NCBI RefSeq assembly: GCF_022808175.1
Contig: NZ_JALGBX010000009.1
Span: forward strand, 1 to 64,000
Reading direction: 5' to 3'
Length of the DNA: 64,000 nt
From: Streptomyces sp. AP-93
Lineage (GTDB): Bacteria; Actinomycetota; Actinomycetes; Streptomycetales; Streptomycetaceae
The notes beneath the pieces are model-generated. The model saw only the letters and a list, made by a program, of their open reading frames with translations. It searched no databases and was not told the origin of the DNA. Shown in pieces: positions 26,490 to 34,071 of the stretch. How positions within the stretch are numbered: the first letter of the stretch is position 1; every line of letters begins with the position of its first letter. A program made the position numbers and the translations under genes.

Positions 26490-27986
26490 ATGGCTTCCAG
26501 CCTGACGAAGGACTCGGCCGGTAACGCCACCGAGAAGACCTTCCTCGGCCACCCCAGCGGCCTCGCCTTCCTCTTCATGACGGAGATGTGGGAGCGCTAC
26601 AGCTTCTACGGCATGCGCGCGCTGCTCGTGCTCTTCCTGGCCACCAACGTCGCCGACGGTGGTCTCGGGATGAACGACGCGACCGCGGTCGCGATCTACT
26701 CCGTGTACAACGCGATGGTCTACCTCCTCGCCCTCCCGGGCGGCTGGCTCGGTGACCGCGTGTGGGGTGCCCGCAAGGCCGTGGCCGTTGCCGGTGTCGT
26801 GATCATGACGGGTCACTTCCTGCTGGCGGTGCCCTCGTCCATCTCGTTCTTCATCGGCCTGGCGCTCATCGCCGCCGGTTCGGGTGTCCTCAAGGCCAAC
26901 ATCTCCACGATGGTCGGCCAGCTGTACACCGACAAGAACGACCCCCGCCGTGACGGCGGCTTCACGATCTTCTACATGGGCATCAACCTCGGTGCCTTCG
27001 TCGCGCCGCTGACCATCGGCTACGTCGGCCAGGAGATCAACTGGCACCTCGGCTTCGCCATGGCCGGTGTCGGCATGGCCCTGGGCCTCGCCTTCTACTT
27101 CTTCGGCTTCCGCCACCTGAACCCGGTCTCGAACCAGGTTCCGAGCCCGCTGAGCGCCGCCGAGAAGTCCTCCGTCCTCAAGAAGGGCCTGATCTGGCTC
27201 GGCGTCGCCGTCGCCGCCTACGCGATCATCGGCCTGGCCGGCATCTTCACGATCAACTACGCGCTGTGGCCGCTGACCATCGCCGGTCTGGTCCTCCCCG
27301 CCTGGGCGATCCTGCGCATCAAGCGCGACAAGGACCTCTCGGGTGTCGAGCGCTCGCGCATGTCGGCGTACGTCTGGTTCTTCGCCGCCGCCGCGATCTT
27401 CTGGGCGATCTACGACCAGACCGGCTCCACGCTGGCCCTGTTCGCGAAGGACAGCACGGACAGCACGCTGTTCGGCTTCAACTTCCCGGAGAGCTGGTTC
27501 CAGTCGCTGAACCCGCTGTTCGTGATGGCGCTCGCGCCCCTCTTCGCGATGCTGTGGGTGGCGCTGTCCCGTCGCTCCAAGGAGCCCACCACCCTCGCGA
27601 AGTTCTCCTTCGCGCTGGTCATGATCGGCGTCTCCTTCGGCGTCATGATGATCGCCCAGGGCCTGGCCACCGGTGACACGAAGGTCAGCCCGATGTGGCT
27701 GGTCGGCGTCTACTTCATCCAGACCGTCGGCGAGCTCACCCTCTCCCCCGTCGGCCTGTCGCTGACCACCAAGCTGGCACCGCAGAAGTACGCCTCCCAG
27801 ATGATGGGTGTCTTCTTCCTCGCGGTCACCGCCGGTGACTCCACGATCGCGCTGCTCCAGCTGCTCGGCGCCCCGACGGACACCCAGGGCTGGTTCGCCA
27901 CCCAGGGCGTGCTCGCGGTGCTCGCCGGTATCGCGATCTACATGTACCGCAAGAAGGTCCAGCCCCTCATGGGCGGCGTGCACTGA
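26490..27986 (+). CDS. Proton-dependent oligopeptide transporter (POT/PTR2 family)
   Basis: 498 residues with about 14 TM helices. Hallmarks are the MTEMWERYSFYGMRALLVLF opening (ExxER-type motif on helix 1), GGWLGDRVWGARK, and GIFTINY-type helix packing; FYMGINLGAF is the PTR2 signature. Takes up di- and tripeptides with protons. ATG behind AAGGATCG. It stands alone, followed by a strong terminator. Confidence 0.94.
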   Translation: MASSLTKDSAGNATEKTFLGHPSGLAFLFMTEMWERYSFYGMRALLVLFLATNVADGGLGMNDATAVAIYSVYNAMVYLLALPGGWLGDRVWGARKAVAVAGVVIMTGHFLLAVPSSISFFIGLALIAAGSGVLKANISTMVGQLYTDKNDPRRDGGFTIFYMGINLGAFVAPLTIGYVGQEINWHLGFAMAGVGMALGLAFYFFGFRHLNPVSNQVPSPLSAAEKSSVLKKGLIWLGVAVAAYAIIGLAGIFTINYALWPLTIAGLVLPAWAILRIKRDKDLSGVERSRMSAYVWFFAAAAIFWAIYDQTGSTLALFAKDSTDSTLFGFNFPESWFQSLNPLFVMALAPLFAMLWVALSRRSKEPTTLAKFSFALVMIGVSFGVMMIAQGLATGDTKVSPMWLVGVYFIQTVGELTLSPVGLSLTTKLAPQKYASQMMGVFFLAVTAGDSTIALLQLLGAPTDTQGWFATQGVLAVLAGIAIYMYRKKVQPLMGGVH

Positions 27987-28007
27987 CGCACCCCCCGACA
28001 GGGCGAA

Positions 28008-28039
28008 CGGCCCGGCACACCGCGAGGTGTGCCGGGCCG
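28008..28039 (+). terminator. Terminator of the POT gene
   Basis: A perfect 14-bp stem (28008-28021 with 28026-28039) and 4-nt loop. It is followed by a T-containing run and placed before the converging surface-protein gene. Confidence 0.8.
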
Positions 28040-28080
28040 CTGCTGTTTCTGCGGCCGCTGCTGTTGCTGCGTGGGTGCCG

Positions 28081-29427
28081 TTACCGCTGGCCGCGCAGGC
28101 GGCGCCACGGGGTGAAGGTGAAGACGGCCGCGCCGAGCAGCATGACCGTGCCGGCGACCAGGGCCAGGGCCTTGATGCCGCCGTCGTCCGATGCTCCGGT
28201 CTCGGCGAGGCCGCCCGAGGTGCCGGAGCCCGAGGAGCCCGAGGAGCCGGAGGTGCCGGAGCCGCCCGCCTGGGCGACGGTGTCCAGCTCCAGCGAGACG
28301 CCGGTGGACTTCGCGACGCAGTTCACCGTGAGGGGAGCGGGCAGCGCGGGCAGCGTGACCACGATCGCCATGTTGCCCGGGCTCAGCGTGACCCTGCCGG
28401 TCTTGCCCGGCTTGTAGGTGCCCGTCATCTCGCCGAGGCTGACCTTCGAGCCCGCCGGGATCGGCGCCGCGTTGGCCACGCCAACGACCTTGACCGTGGT
28501 GTTGTCGGCGCCGCCGAGCGTGATGATCATCGAGGGCTTGAGGGCCCCCACGGGCAGGGGCGCCGGGCTGTCCATCGCACCCTGGGACTTGACGGTCAGG
28601 GCGAAGTCCCCCCCGACCTTCTTCGCACTGATCGTGACCGGGGCCTTGATGCCGTCGGGGACGGTCTCGCCGCACTCGTACGCCACTTCCACGGGCTTGC
28701 CCGGGAAGTCGCTCTGGCCGCCGCCGGTCGGGCTGGGCGAAGGGCTGGTGGGCGGAGCCGTGGTGGGCGGCGGGGTGGTCGGCGGCTTGCTGGTGGGCGG
28801 CGGGGTGGTCGGCGGCTTGCTGGTGGGCGGTGGGGTGGTCGGGGGCTGGCTGGTGGGCGGCGGGGTCGTGGGGGGCTGGCTGGTCGGCGGCGGGGTGGTC
28901 GGCGGTGTGGTGCCGCCGCCGACCGTCACGTCCAGCTCCAGCGACGGCTTCGGGTTGTTGCCCGGGGTGCAGGTGGAGGTCGTCCCCATCGCCTTGATCA
29001 GCAGGACGCCGGCGGTGAAAGTGACCTTGCCCGACTTCTTGGGCGTGTACGTGCCCGTCAGGTCGCTGATCTTGATCGGGGTGTTGGCCGGGATGGGCTC
29101 GGGGTTGGGCGGGCCGTCGACATCGACCGTCCCGGTGTCGTCACCGCCCAGGACGATCTTCGCGCTCGGCTTCATCGCGCCCGCGCCGAGTTCGAGGGGG
29201 CTGGAGGAGACGCCCTTCTGGAAGGACATCGTCAGCTTGTACCCGCTGCCCTCCTTCACGGCCTTGATGTCGATCGGCGAGACCGCCGACTTGTCCCCGA
29301 TCGGCGTCTTGCAGTCGTACTTGACGTCGACCACGTCCGCCTGAGCGGGCGTGGCTCCCATGGCGATGCCCGCGCCGCCGAGCAGCAGCGCGACCGCGGC
29401 CGCGCTCGCCCTCCGTTGGGTATTCAC
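28081..29427 (-). CDS. Sortase-anchored surface protein with LAETG signal and two related domains
   Basis: 448 residues. Signal peptide (1-30). Domain 1 (about 31-170, two Cys) is close to the single domain of the first gene in this operon. A linker of four near-identical ten-residue units (PPTTPPPTSQ or K, about 174-225) follows, then domain 2 (about 245-385), a distant relative of domain 1. A Ser/Gly linker leads to a cell-wall sorting signal: LAETG at 407-411, a hydrophobic helix and a basic tail. LAxTG is the motif used by class E sortases of actinobacteria. Last gene of the operon; the GTG start overlaps the upstream stop (GTGA). Binding partner unknown. Confidence 0.82.
   Translation of the reverse strand: MNTQRRASAAAVALLLGGAGIAMGATPAQADVVDVKYDCKTPIGDKSAVSPIDIKAVKEGSGYKLTMSFQKGVSSSPLELGAGAMKPSAKIVLGGDDTGTVDVDGPPNPEPIPANTPIKISDLTGTYTPKKSGKVTFTAGVLLIKAMGTTSTCTPGNNPKPSLELDVTVGGGTTPPTTPPPTSQPPTTPPPTSQPPTTPPPTSKPPTTPPPTSKPPTTPPPTTAPPTSPSPSPTGGGQSDFPGKPVEVAYECGETVPDGIKAPVTISAKKVGGDFALTVKSQGAMDSPAPLPVGALKPSMIITLGGADNTTVKVVGVANAAPIPAGSKVSLGEMTGTYKPGKTGRVTLSPGNMAIVVTLPALPAPLTVNCVAKSTGVSLELDTVAQAGGSGTSGSSGSSGSGTSGGLAETGASDDGGIKALALVAGTVMLLGAAVFTFTPWRRLRGQR
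28771..28890. repeat. 30-nt tandem repeats coding the Pro/Thr linker
   Basis: Four 30-nt units starting at 28771, 28801, 28831 and 28861; the first two are identical. On the minus strand they code ten-residue Pro/Thr units that form a stretched, wall-spanning linker. Confidence 0.85.
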
Positions 29428-30617
29428 TGAAGTCCCTTCGTCGTCGGACTGTTCTCAGACGGTGCGGACGTCTGTGGTGCAGTTGCTTCTGTTTCCGGTG
29501 TCCCCGGCGCGCTGTCCGGGGTGAACCACGGCAGTACCGCCGTGGTGGTCTGTGGGGGTTCGGCCGCCGGTGCGGAGCGGGCCAGCGGTCCTCGTACGGG
29601 ACCTCGCGCGGGCCCCCGTACCGCCGGGATCCGCGGCAGCCGGGCGGTCACCGCCGCTGCCGGGTCGGGCTGCGGCCGGTGGCCGCGGTGGCGGCCTGAT
29701 TCTCGGGGGCGGACCTTGTCGACGACGGCCATGCCGATCCGGAAGATCCCGGCCGGGATCACCAGGAGGAGCAGGCCCCAGAACAGCAGCACCCCGTACG
29801 GGCGGGCGACGCCCCAGGGCTGCGTGGCCAGGACCGTCTCCCCGTACTTGAGGGAGAGGGCGTAGTCCCCGTGGGCGCCGGCGGTCAGGGTGGCGTCGAG
29901 GGAGATCTCCGCCTTGCCCCCGGGCGGGATGGTGCCCTTCCATCGGACCTCTTCCCAGGTCGGCGCGAACACCCCGTGGGCGGTGCCGAGCTGGAAGACC
30001 GGGTCCTTGACCGCGGCGGAGCCGAGATTGCCGACGGTGACCGTGAACTTCCGGCCGGGCGGGGCCCCGAACCAGGTCAGCACCCCGTCCTCGCCCTTGA
30101 GCTGGACTCCGGTGAGCAGGGCGAGCCGGGCCGTGCCGCCCTCGGCGGGCAGGTCGGCCACCGGGTGGTCGGTGATCTTCAGTGGGGCCCCGACGGTGGA
30201 CTGGTCGCCGTTGACGGAGGTCACGTTGACCACGCAGGGGCAGGGCTTGGGCGGGCCGACCACCGGGAGCTGGGCGGAGAAGTGCCCGTTGTCGGCGACC
30301 GAGACGGCCACGCCGTCGGCGTTGGCGCAGCTGTTGGTGCCGCCGATCATGTTCTGCCCGCAGACCAGCAGCATCACCATCGTCTTGGGCCGCCAGCCCG
30401 TTCCGGTGACGGCTATCTCCGTGCCCTTGGCCGCTTCCTTGAGCGAGAGGGCCACGGCGGGTTTGGCCCCGTCGTCCGCGGCGGCCGGTGCTGCCGCCAA
30501 CAGCGCCAGCACGCACGCCACCAGAGCCGCCGTCAGACCCGCCGCCAGGCCCCCGCGTCCCGCCGCGGCCAGGGCCCTGACCCTGCCGCCGTGTCTCCCA
30601 CCGGCCTTGGCGCTCAC
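29424..30617 (-). CDS. Secreted Ig-like/neocarzinostatin-like protein with C-terminal TM
   Basis: 397 residues. Signal peptide (1-48). Residues 52-150 form a beta-rich domain whose pattern (GTEIAVTGTGW, LLVCGQN, SVADNGHFSAQLPV) and Cys residues (86, 97, 126, 128) recall the neocarzinostatin/IPT-like Ig fold. A second beta domain (about 160-265) is followed by a TM helix (about 274-297) and a Pro/Ala/Arg-rich cytoplasmic tail. No sortase signal. GTG start overlaps the upstream stop, and its own stop overlaps the next start, so it is translationally coupled on both sides. Function unknown; probably a membrane-fixed partner of the anchored proteins. Confidence 0.72.
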   Translation of the reverse strand: MSAKAGGRHGGRVRALAAAGRGGLAAGLTAALVACVLALLAAAPAAADDGAKPAVALSLKEAAKGTEIAVTGTGWRPKTMVMLLVCGQNMIGGTNSCANADGVAVSVADNGHFSAQLPVVGPPKPCPCVVNVTSVNGDQSTVGAPLKITDHPVADLPAEGGTARLALLTGVQLKGEDGVLTWFGAPPGRKFTVTVGNLGSAAVKDPVFQLGTAHGVFAPTWEEVRWKGTIPPGGKAEISLDATLTAGAHGDYALSLKYGETVLATQPWGVARPYGVLLFWGLLLLVIPAGIFRIGMAVVDKVRPRESGRHRGHRPQPDPAAAVTARLPRIPAVRGPARGPVRGPLARSAPAAEPPQTTTAVLPWFTPDSAPGTPETEATAPQTSAPSENSPTTKGLQ

Positions 30618-31705
30618 CTGGGTGCTCCCGTCAACTCGTGTTCCTGCGCTGGGGCTTCTTCGGGTACGGCGCTCCCGTGCGGCGCGGGCCCGGACCCCGG
30701 TCCAGACCCGCCGGACCGGATCCGCCGCTTGCGTTCGAGGAGCAGGGCGGCCGCCGCGACGGCGCCGAGGCCCAGCAGCCCGAGGCCGGTCGCACCCGCG
30801 ATCCCCCAGGGCACGAACCAGGCCGAGGCGCTCCCCGTGGCGCGGGCGCCGCCGGGGGCCGTGACGGTGAGGGTCAGGGCGACCCGGTCGAACACGGGCG
30901 CGCCGGGCCAGGGTTCGGTCAGCTCCACGCGCTGGCCGGGCAGCACCTCGACCGGCAGGGCGCGGGCGCTGCGGCCCGCGACCTTGCCGAGGGCGCCCTC
31001 GGCGCGGATGACGAGCTCGGGGGCGAGGGCCACGTTGCCGCGGTTGACCAGGGTGTACGCGACGCGCGCGGTCGCGCCCTTGCCCCGTACGGAGACGTCC
31101 TCGACCGTGAGCGCCGCCAGCGCCGGGCCCCCGACGCGCAGGTGGACCCGTACGCCCACCTCCCGGCCGGCCTCGGTGGCGACGACGGCGGCCGGGTGGT
31201 CGCCGGGCGGGGTGCCGGGCGGCACGGTGACGGTGAAGGGGACCACGGCGCGGGTGTGCGCCGGGACCTTGACCGTGGTGCCCGCGCCGAAGCTGATCCA
31301 GCGGCCCGCGCCGGTGGCGGCCCCTTCCGAGCCGCCTCCGGCGGCGGGCTTGGCCGAGCGCAGCGCGAAGGCGCCGGCCGCCGTGTTGTAGGCGTCGGCG
31401 CCGCGCAGGGTGATGGTGCGCTCCTGGTCGCTGGTGTTGGCCAGGGCGAGGCGGTCCTCCAGCACCGTGCCGGAGGGACCCGCGACGTAGAAGAACGGGC
31501 GGGCGGAGTACGGGCGGGCGGAGTACGGGCGGGCCCCGGCCTTCGCCGCCGCCGGTGCGCTCCCGGCGACGGGCTCGGCGGTCCAGCCGGGCCCGTCGGC
31601 GGCGGCCGGGGCCGCCACCGCGCAGGAGAGCACGGCGGCGGCCACGGCGGCGACGGCGGCGAGGAGGAACCCGCCGGACCTTCGGGGCGAGTGGAGCACG
31701 GGCAT
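30614..31705 (-). CDS. WxL-interacting-protein-like (DUF916-like) exported membrane protein
   Basis: 363 residues. Signal peptide (1-36). An Ig-like pair follows: the N-terminal part has the pattern of DUF916-type proteins (FFYVAGPSGTVLEDRLALANTSDQE, then TVPPGTPPGDHPAAVVAT), and a second beta domain (about 195-305) is followed by a TM helix and an Arg/Lys stop-transfer tail. In Firmicutes such proteins sit beside WxL surface proteins and bind peptidoglycan or partners. The match here is by pattern only. A short ARPYS repeat near residue 52 is coded by a duplicated 15-nt unit. The ATG is 17 nt after the upstream stop. Confidence 0.7.
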   Translation of the reverse strand: MPVLHSPRRSGGFLLAAVAAVAAAVLSCAVAAPAAADGPGWTAEPVAGSAPAAAKAGARPYSARPYSARPFFYVAGPSGTVLEDRLALANTSDQERTITLRGADAYNTAAGAFALRSAKPAAGGGSEGAATGAGRWISFGAGTTVKVPAHTRAVVPFTVTVPPGTPPGDHPAAVVATEAGREVGVRVHLRVGGPALAALTVEDVSVRGKGATARVAYTLVNRGNVALAPELVIRAEGALGKVAGRSARALPVEVLPGQRVELTEPWPGAPVFDRVALTLTVTAPGGARATGSASAWFVPWGIAGATGLGLLGLGAVAAAALLLERKRRIRSGGSGPGSGPAPHGSAVPEEAPAQEHELTGAPR

Positions 31706-31722
31706 GACCGGGTGCGCTCCGT

Positions 31723-32418
31723 TCAGGACCGGGCCCGCTGGCCGCGCCGGGTCAGCCAGAGCACACCGGCGGCTCCGGAGAGGATCACGGTGGCGCCGAG
31801 GGTTCCGAGGGCGATGGCGGAGTCCTCGGGGCCGGTCTGCGGGAGGCTGCCCCCGGTGGAGCCGGTCGATCCCGTGGAGCCGGTCGATCCGGTGGCGCTG
31901 CCGCCGCCGGGGGCCGTCACGTCGAGTTCGAGGGACGGCCCCGGGCTGTTGCCCGGGGTGCAGGTGGTGGTGGTCCCCATCGCCTTGATCGTGAGCACGC
32001 CCGCGGTCAGGGTGACCTTGCCGGACTTCTTGGGCGTGTACGTGCCCGCGAGGTCGGTGATCTTGATGGGGGTGTTGGCCGGGATGGCCTCGGGGTTGGG
32101 CGGACCGGAGACCGGTACCGACACCTTCTCCGCGCCACCGACCATGATCACGGCACTGGGCGTCATCGCGCCCTTGCCGAGCTCGATGGGGCTGGAGGAG
32201 ACGCCCTTCTGGAAGGACATCGTCAGCTTGTACCCGTTGCCCTCCTTGACTCCCTTGATCTCGATCGGCGAAACCGCCGATTTGTCCCCGATGGGGGTCT
32301 TGCAGTTGTACTGGACGTCGACAACGGCCGCATGGGCTGCGGGGGCGGCCAGCAGTACCGCCGCCCCCGCCAGCGCGGAGGCCAGCGCGAGCGCGGTGGA
32401 GCGTTTCCGGTCGGACAC
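31723..32418 (-). CDS. Sortase-anchored surface protein with LPQTG signal
   Basis: 231 residues. Signal peptide (1-30, AAHA cleavage), one domain (about 31-168) nearly identical to domain 1 of the LAETG protein, an STG-repeat linker, then LPQTG at 192-196, a hydrophobic helix and a basic tail. This is a classical LPxTG sorting signal, unlike its paralogue. First gene of the four-gene unit. GTG start chosen because it gives a clean signal peptide. A 49-nt stretch (32188-32236) is identical to 29197-29245 in the paralogue. Confidence 0.82.
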   Translation of the reverse strand: MSDRKRSTALALASALAGAAVLLAAPAAHAAVVDVQYNCKTPIGDKSAVSPIEIKGVKEGNGYKLTMSFQKGVSSSPIELGKGAMTPSAVIMVGGAEKVSVPVSGPPNPEAIPANTPIKITDLAGTYTPKKSGKVTLTAGVLTIKAMGTTTTCTPGNSPGPSLELDVTAPGGGSATGSTGSTGSTGSTGGSLPQTGPEDSAIALGTLGATVILSGAAGVLWLTRRGQRARS

Positions 32419-32532
32419 CTTCGTCTTCCCCTCGAACCTTGGGCCACAAGTTACTGACGGCACATCAGATTGGGGGCTCAAGGTACGCCGGGGGCCTTAC
32501 GGAGGGAAGACAAAGGACAGCGCCGTATCAAC

Positions 32533-32598
32533 AGCCCGTCCATAGCCCGTCCATAGGCCGCCCATGGGCTGCTCATGGGCTGCTCATGGGCCGTCCGG
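32533..32598. repeat. Six tandem 11-nt repeats upstream of the surface operon
   Basis: Two copies of AGCCCGTCCAT, one AGGCCGCCCAT, two GGGCTGCTCAT and one GGGCCGTCCGG, all in register at 11 nt. They lie 115-180 nt before the LPQTG gene start and about 50 nt after the hutI stop. An 11-nt period puts each unit on the same face of the helix. Confidence 0.75.
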
Positions 32599-32650
32599 AC
32601 GCCGCGATCCGCACCCGGGGGCGGTCTGCGGCGTCCGGATTCCGGCTGTT

Positions 32651-33829
32651 TCAGGCCGTCTTGCGGCCCTTCTGCCAGACGGCCGAGACCAGCGGAACGC
32701 CCGGCCGGTAGGCGAGGTGGACGTGGCTGGGGGCGTCGAGCAGGGCCAGGTCCGCGCGGGCGCCGGGGGTGAGGGTGCCGATGTCGGAGCGGCGCAGGGC
32801 GCGGGCGCCGCCGGCGGTGGCGGACCACAGGGCCTCGTCCGGGGTCATCCCCATGTCGCGGACGGCGAGGGCGATGCAGAACGGCATCGAACTCGTGTAG
32901 GAGGAGCCCGGGTTGCAGTCGGTCGACAGCGCCACGGTCACCCCCGCGTCGAGGAGCCGCCGCGCGTCGGGCCACTGCGCGCGGGTGGAGAACTCCGCCC
33001 CGGGGAGCAGGGTCGCGACGGTCGTGTCCGCGGCCTGGGCCAGGGCGTCGACGTCGGCGTCGGTGAGGTGGGTGCAGTGGTCGGCGGAGGCGGCCTCCAG
33101 CTCGACGGCGAGCTGCACGCCGGGGCCGTGGGAGAGCTGGTTGGCGTGGACGCGCGGGATGAGCCCGGCGGCGGCGCCGGCGGTCAGGATCGCGCGGGCC
33201 TGGTCCCCGTCGAAGGCGCCCTTCTCGCAGAACACGTCCACCCAGCGGGCGTACGGGGCGCAGGCGGTCAGCATCTCGCCGGTGACGAGGTCCACGTAGC
33301 CGGCCGGGTCGTCGGCATAGTCCGGGGAGACGATGTGCGCGCCGAGGTAGGTGACCTCCTCGGTGTGCGCGGAGGCGATGCGGAGTGCTCGTGCCTCGTC
33401 CTGGACCGTAAGGCCGTAGCCCGACTTGGTCTCGAAGGTGGTGGTGCCCTGGCGGCGGGCCTCGTGGAGGTGGCGCAGCAGGTTCGCCTCGAGCTCGGCG
33501 TCGGAGGCGGCGCGGGTGGCGGCGACGGTGGTGCGGATGCCTCCGGCGGAGTAGCTGTGGCCGGACATGCGGGCGTTGAACTCTGCGGTGCGGTCGCCCG
33601 CGAAGACGAGGTGGGAGTGGGAGTCGACGAAGCCGGGGATCGCGGCGCGGCCCTCGGCGTCGTGCCGCTCGTCCGCGGCCGGGGCCTTGTCGGCGGGGCC
33701 GACCCAGGCGATGGTGTCGTTCTCGATGACGACCGTCGCGTTCGCGATGAGGCCGAGGGGGGTGCCGTCGCCCAGGGCGGGGTCGTTGGTGACGAGGCTG
33801 CCGATGTTGGTGATGGCTGTGGTGGTCAT
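32651..33829 (-). CDS. hutI: Imidazolonepropionase
   Basis: 392 residues. Amidohydrolase fold with metal-site motifs DSHSHLVFAGDR (HxH), FETKSGYGL, HANQLS and LSTDCNPGS, all typical of HutI. Opens the ring of 4-imidazolone-5-propionate to give N-formimino-L-glutamate, step three of histidine breakdown. ATG with GAGGGA upstream. It is separated from the rest of the hut genes by a long palindrome, so it may have its own promoter. Confidence 0.94.
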   Translation of the reverse strand: MTTTAITNIGSLVTNDPALGDGTPLGLIANATVVIENDTIAWVGPADKAPAADERHDAEGRAAIPGFVDSHSHLVFAGDRTAEFNARMSGHSYSAGGIRTTVAATRAASDAELEANLLRHLHEARRQGTTTFETKSGYGLTVQDEARALRIASAHTEEVTYLGAHIVSPDYADDPAGYVDLVTGEMLTACAPYARWVDVFCEKGAFDGDQARAILTAGAAAGLIPRVHANQLSHGPGVQLAVELEAASADHCTHLTDADVDALAQAADTTVATLLPGAEFSTRAQWPDARRLLDAGVTVALSTDCNPGSSYTSSMPFCIALAVRDMGMTPDEALWSATAGGARALRRSDIGTLTPGARADLALLDAPSHVHLAYRPGVPLVSAVWQKGRKTA

Positions 33830-33858
33830 GATCCCTCGGGGTCGTCGAGTTGTTTGTT

Positions 33859-34048
33859 CCCCCACCCCGCCCCTTCCCGAAACCGGGGCTCCGCCCCGGA
33901 CCCCGTTCCGGGCGCTGCGCGCCCGGTGCGCTCAAACGCCGCGCGGGCTGGATTTGCCCCCGGCGGGGGCAAATCCAGCCCCGCCGGCGTTTGAGGCGCG
34001 GGGGTCCGGGGGCGGAGCCCCCGGTTTCGGGAAGGGGCGGGGTGGGGG
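33859..34048. repeat. 190-nt near-palindrome between hutF and hutI
   Basis: Outer arms are a perfect 30-bp match (33859-33888 with 34019-34048). Inside them, GCTCCGCCCCGGACCCC pairs with its complement (one extra base). The inner arms read CTCAAACGCCG and CAAATCCAGCC-type sequence on both sides, closing on a GGCGGGGG centre at about 33963. The same CTCAAACGCCGG element recurs at 39952, 40051 and 40597. It would act at least as a terminator after hutF; it also looks like a family of dispersed Streptomyces intergenic repeats. Confidence 0.85.
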
Positions 34049-34071
34049 GAGGCCCGCCGCAGGCGGGGTCG

